A stretch of DNA of 16,317 bases, taken from positions 1 to 16,317 of the forward strand of contig JAPPPH010000343.1 in assembly GCA_028817635.1 (NCBI GenBank), read 5' to 3'. Under the pieces are notes generated by a model. The model had not been told where the DNA came from and made no database searches. It worked only from the letters and a program-made list of their open reading frames with translations. A program made the position numbers and the translations under genes. Every line of letters starts with the position of its first letter. Position 1 is the stretch's first letter. Below are positions 13,450-16,317 of this stretch, one piece after another. The stretch comes from Verrucomicrobiales bacterium. GTDB taxonomy: Bacteria > Verrucomicrobiota > Verrucomicrobiia > Limisphaerales > UBA1096.

Positions 13450-14913
13450 TTAGCCGTTTTTCTCTTTACCCCCGCCAGAGAGTTCCTCGATTGAACGCGG
13501 TTTTTTCTTCAGCGCCCAACGTCTCGGCTTTTTGGTCTTGTTTCGCTTTTGAGCCTCCTTGCGCCGTGACGTCTTGAAGTTGCGCACCATGTTCAGGATC
13601 GATTCGCGGTGGTATTCGTGGTCGGTCTCATCGGGGATTGCTCTTTTGATAAAGCGCTCCACATCGCGCAGCAGTTCGACGTCATCCTTGCTGCAGAATG
13701 TCCACGCGTGCCCCTCGGCCCCAGCCCGGGCTGTTCGTCCGATTCGGTGGACGTAGGTTTCCGCCTCAACCGGCAGGTCGTAATTGAACACGTCGGTGAT
13801 GTCGTCCACGTCGATACCGCGGGCGGCGATATCCGTCGCCACCAGCACCTTGATCTTCCCCCGTTTGAACTGATCCAGCGCCCGGGTTCGGGCCGCCTGT
13901 GATTTGTTGCCGTGAATCGGCTCAGAGGAAATCCCGGCGCGACCCAGTCGATCACAGATGCGATTGGACCGATATTTCATCTTCACGAAGACGATCGCCC
14001 TTTTGATTTTCCGCCTACGAATCATGTCGATCAGCAGATCATCCTTTTTGGCTCGATCCACATACAACACTCGCTGGTCGATTTTATCGACAGTCGGCTT
14101 CTCAGGATCGATTTTCACTCTAACTGGGTTTACCAGTATTTTTTCGGCCAACTCTTCAACCGCTTTGGGCACGGTCGCGGAGAAAAAACCATTGCGCCGT
14201 TCCTCCGGCAGTTGGGCGATTACCTTCTCAATGTCCGGGATGAATCCCATGTCGAGCATGCGGTCAGCCTCGTCCAAAATGAACGTCTCCACCTGACCTA
14301 AATCCACGTAGCCCTGCCCCATCAAATCAAGCAAACGGCCGGGCGTGGCGACTACAATATCGACACCCCGATCAAGCGCCAACTCCTGCGGCCGCTGCCC
14401 TACGCCACCAAATATCACCGTGTGGGAGACGTGGAGAAAACGACCGTACGTCGCGATACTTTCGCCGATTTGTGCGGCGAGTTCGCGGGTGGGTGCGAGA
14501 ATCAACGCGCGAGGAAAGCCGCTATCCGGCCGCTTTCGGTAGCTGGACAGTTCCTGCAACAACGGGATCGTGAAGGCCGCCGTCTTGCCGGTACCGGTTT
14601 GCGCGCTGCCAAACAAGTCGTCTCCGGCAACCTGCGGTGGGATGGCTTGAGCCTGAACGGGAGTCGGCAGCTCGTAGTGCTCCCGGCGCAGCGCGTGTTG
14701 GATTTCAGGGATGACCGTGTCAAACACGCCCTCCATTTTTATCGCCTCCAACGGTTCCCGTTTTTCACGGGAAAGTGATTTGCGCTTGGCCTTGAAGCCA
14801 CCGCCCCGACCGCTAAACGGTCTTTTGGGGCCGCCGCGACGGGAAGGATTCGGACCGCTTGGCTTGGTTTTTTTGCCACCACGCCTGCGGTTTTTTTTAT
14901 TCGGAATACTCAT
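13450..14913 (-). CDS. DEAD-box RNA helicase, RhlE-like
   Basis: The 487-residue protein starts at ATG 14913 (MSIPNKKNRRRGGKK). The frame stays open upstream to 15198, but that part overlaps the neighbouring gene and has no family character. A basic, RG-rich tail of about 55 residues precedes the helicase core. The core shows the Q motif PTPVQAQAIP, motif I AQTGTGKT (about 102-109), PTRELA, TPGRLLD, DEAD (about 213-216), SAT (about 244), ATDIAARGIDVDD, and HRIGRTAR (about 387-394). The C-terminus is a second lysine/arginine-rich tail. Such helicases unwind structured RNA in ribosome assembly and mRNA turnover, often under cold. Which of RhlE, CsdA or DbpA it matches functionally is not decided; RhlE is the closest by motif wording. 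Confidence 0.93.
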   Translation of the reverse strand: MSIPNKKNRRRGGKKTKPSGPNPSRRGGPKRPFSGRGGGFKAKRKSLSREKREPLEAIKMEGVFDTVIPEIQHALRREHYELPTPVQAQAIPPQVAGDDLFGSAQTGTGKTAAFTIPLLQELSSYRKRPDSGFPRALILAPTRELAAQIGESIATYGRFLHVSHTVIFGGVGQRPQELALDRGVDIVVATPGRLLDLMGQGYVDLGQVETFILDEADRMLDMGFIPDIEKVIAQLPEERRNGFFSATVPKAVEELAEKILVNPVRVKIDPEKPTVDKIDQRVLYVDRAKKDDLLIDMIRRRKIKRAIVFVKMKYRSNRICDRLGRAGISSEPIHGNKSQAARTRALDQFKRGKIKVLVATDIAARGIDVDDITDVFNYDLPVEAETYVHRIGRTARAGAEGHAWTFCSKDDVELLRDVERFIKRAIPDETDHEYHRESILNMVRNFKTSRRKEAQKRNKTKKPRRWALKKKPRSIEELSGGGKEKNG

Positions 14914-14922
14914 GAACGAATC

Positions 14923-14938
14923 CGGCTTGGCCAAGTTG
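14923..14938. repeat. Degenerate palindrome copy N (11/16), just upstream of the helicase start
   Basis: The 10-bp core CTTGGCCAAG (14926-14935) is exact, the arms are changed. The core lies 12 nt before the start codon on the minus strand, roughly where a ribosome site would be. Confidence 0.65.
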
Positions 14939-15047
14939 GATTTGAATATCGGCCGCCGGAAAACAGCGAAGAACGGATCCACAATTCGCTGTGGACCCAA
15001 CAAAGCGGCAGGCGGAGTACACCGCCACCACGAGCAAGTCAAGCCAA

Positions 15048-15063
15048 GCGCTTGGCCAAGCGC
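15048..15063. repeat. Palindrome copy O (16/16), downstream of the oxidoreductase gene
   Basis: An exact GCGCTTGGCCAAGCGC, 10 nt past the oxidoreductase stop codon. It is preceded by AAGCCAA, so GCCAAGCGCTTGGC (15043-15056) overlaps it and the 12-nt unit is partly tandem. Confidence 0.95.
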
Positions 15064-15073
15064 AGCCCGTCCG

Positions 15074-16317
15074 CTATAGCACCCAGCCCTTGCGGTATTC
15101 GCGGCGCACCAATTTATTGGCTTCCGGCAGGTTGGTGACACGCATCTTTTTGGCATCCCACTCGATCTTCTTGCCGGTGCGCAACGCCACCAAACCAAGC
15201 AGCATCGCCTCGGTCATCGGCCCGGCGTAGTCGAAGTTCGACCAGGCCGGCTTGCCACCCTTGCAGGCATCGATCCACTCAAGATAATGATGCCGATTAA
15301 AATCGTTTGGTTTCTCAATTGTCTCTGGCACGTCTTTGTGATCCGCCTCGGTGGCTCCCGAAAGAAATGTCCCCTTGCCCCAGTACATCGGAATGTAAAG
15401 CGAGTCCTTGCTGCCGATGAGAATGGAGCCGTTGCCGGGCAGCGACTTTTGTCGGGCCAAGGCGGGATCCGGTTTTTTGCCGCCATCATACCAGACGACC
15501 TTGACCGGCTTGCGCTTGCCCTGCTGGGGAAAGTGATAGGTGATGATCGACCACTTGGGCGCAGTCTCCGGGTTGTTGTCGGAAGATTCCGCCGAAAGCG
15601 TGGTGGGGTTTCGAAGATCGAGCGCCCAGTAGGCGAGGTCGGAGTTGTGACAACCCATGTCACCGACAGCTCCGGTTCCGAAGTCCCAAAAGCCACGCCA
15701 CTTGAACGGATGATAGGCGGGGTGATACGGCCGTTCCGGCGCCGGGCCGAGCCACAGATCCCAATCCAAATTCTTCGGCACAGGCGGCGAACCGGCAGGC
15801 CGACCAATGCCCTGCGGCCAGATGGGTCGATCCGTCCAGATGTGTACCTCCTTCACATCACCCAGCACGCCGGCTTGAATCAATTCGACGTACCGCCGCG
15901 AGTCCGGATTGGAGTGGCATTGATTGCCAATCTGCGGGGCGATCAGCACGCGCGCCTCAAAGACCGAGTGCGTCAACGGCTTTTGGCAGTAGACATGTTT
16001 ACCCAACCGGATGGCCATCGCAGCAGCGGGGGCGTGGGTGTGGTCCGGGGTCGACACGATCACTGCATCGATGTGCTTGGCCTCCTTTTCCAGCATCTTT
16101 CGGAAATCAGCGTACTTCGGCGCCTTGGCATGGCGGTTGAACATGTGAGCCGCCTTGCCAGGATCGACGTCACAAAGCGCGACGATGTTTTGGCTTTCGC
16201 AGCCGTCGATATCGACCTGCCCCTTGCCGCCGGAACCAATCGCAGCGACGTTGAGCCGTTCGTTGGCGCCGAACACCCGCCGCGGCACGACCATTGGAAC
16301 CGCCACTCCGGCACCAG
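15074..16317 (-). CDS. Gfo/Idh/MocA-family oxidoreductase, 5' partial
   Basis: The frame is open through the window edge (GAGVAVPMVVPRRVFGANERLNV), so the start lies beyond it and at least 414 residues are seen. The visible N-terminus looks like the end of a hydrophobic export signal followed by the linker these proteins carry; a twin-arginine motif would lie outside the window. The Rossmann motif is NVAAIGSGGKG, then ALCDVD, VIVSTPDHTHAPAA and the sugar-dehydrogenase motif CQKPLTHS. Downstream are the WTDRPIWPQG, WDLWLGPAPERPYHP and DMGCHNSDLAYWAL segments characteristic of the long PVC/Bacteroidota type. Family members oxidise or reduce sugars with NAD(P); the substrate is unknown. The extracytoplasmic location is inference. 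Confidence 0.9.
   Translation of the reverse strand, partial: GAGVAVPMVVPRRVFGANERLNVAAIGSGGKGQVDIDGCESQNIVALCDVDPGKAAHMFNRHAKAPKYADFRKMLEKEAKHIDAVIVSTPDHTHAPAAAMAIRLGKHVYCQKPLTHSVFEARVLIAPQIGNQCHSNPDSRRYVELIQAGVLGDVKEVHIWTDRPIWPQGIGRPAGSPPVPKNLDWDLWLGPAPERPYHPAYHPFKWRGFWDFGTGAVGDMGCHNSDLAYWALDLRNPTTLSAESSDNNPETAPKWSIITYHFPQQGKRKPVKVVWYDGGKKPDPALARQKSLPGNGSILIGSKDSLYIPMYWGKGTFLSGATEADHKDVPETIEKPNDFNRHHYLEWIDACKGGKPAWSNFDYAGPMTEAMLLGLVALRTGKKIEWDAKKMRVTNLPEANKLVRREYRKGWVL

Larger units (their letters stand above)
14914..15073. promoter_or_regulatory. Structured leader region upstream of the helicase gene
   Basis: These 160 bp separate the oxidoreductase stop from the helicase start. They hold two palindrome copies (14923-14938 and 15048-15063) and two hairpins: GGATCCAC with GTGGACC (14975-14997, one bulge) and GGCGG with CCGCC (15011-15026). 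On the minus strand neither hairpin is followed by a strong T-run, so a terminator is doubtful. The hairpins could belong to the 5' leader of the helicase mRNA. No promoter was identified with confidence. Confidence 0.35.

Noticed and set aside
1958..15063. Palindrome copies as a CRISPR array
   Set aside because: Spacing is irregular, from 41 nt to 2.7 kb, and the intervening sequence is normal genes.
1958..15063. Palindrome as a classic DNA uptake sequence of Neisseria or Haemophilus type
   Set aside because: Those words are asymmetrical and of different sequence; no competence gene is in the window. An uptake role is kept only as a hypothesis.
14914..15198. N-terminal extension of the helicase reading frame
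   Set aside because: The extension overlaps the oxidoreductase gene and translates into palindrome and gap sequence; ATG 14913 starts the expected basic tail.

Overview
The window comes from a bacterium of moderately high GC that is most likely in the PVC superphylum, probably Verrucomicrobiota. This is an inference. It rests on two tandem secreted formylglycine sulfatases, a secreted PQQ-type beta-propeller protein opening with the WPQYLGPNR motif, a long exported-type Gfo/Idh/MocA oxidoreductase, and the scarcity of clear Shine-Dalgarno sequences. No rRNA, tRNA, CRISPR array, insertion sequence or phage gene was seen. No gene-free stretch exceeds 300 bases; the longest gaps are about 200 bp (10704-10901) and 160 bp (14914-15073).

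Layout. On the plus strand there is a 5'-truncated CstA-family carbon-starvation/peptide-type transporter, overlapped by 4 nt by nadD (NAD synthesis). A vapBC-type toxin-antitoxin pair and a secreted PQQ-propeller protein follow. A minus-strand ankyrin-repeat lipoprotein (4139-4816) converges on the propeller gene and diverges from two consecutive plus-strand sulfatases (4943-7738). From 7770 to the end every protein gene is on the minus strand. In coordinate order these are an MsbA-like ABC exporter, a YfcE-like metallophosphoesterase, an acylphosphatase, mnmA (tRNA 2-thiolation), leuD (leucine synthesis), a HisK-type PHP phosphatase, a RhlE-like DEAD-box RNA helicase, and a Gfo/Idh/MocA oxidoreductase cut by the window end. 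A plus-strand SRP-RNA-like small RNA with its own terminator lies between acylphosphatase and mnmA.

Gene content is a mix of housekeeping functions (nadD, mnmA, leuD, helicase, probable SRP RNA) and polysaccharide or sugar catabolism (sulfatases, Gfo/Idh, PQQ propeller). The two sulfatases probably act outside the cytoplasm on sulfated glycans.

The outstanding feature is a perfect 16-bp palindrome, GCGCTTGGCCAAGCGC. It occurs six times exactly and eight more times with 1 to 5 mismatches, both between genes and inside coding sequences. Its 10-bp core CTTGGCCAAG is found 13 times where about 0.02 would be expected by my rough base-composition estimate. Inside genes it is read only as ALGQA or LAKR/LANR/LAKL, at places where the protein does not look lengthened. 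It also forms part of the signal peptide of the first sulfatase. It resembles in behaviour the cyanobacterial HIP1 octamer or an uptake/nucleoid site, but I do not recognise this sequence as a described element.
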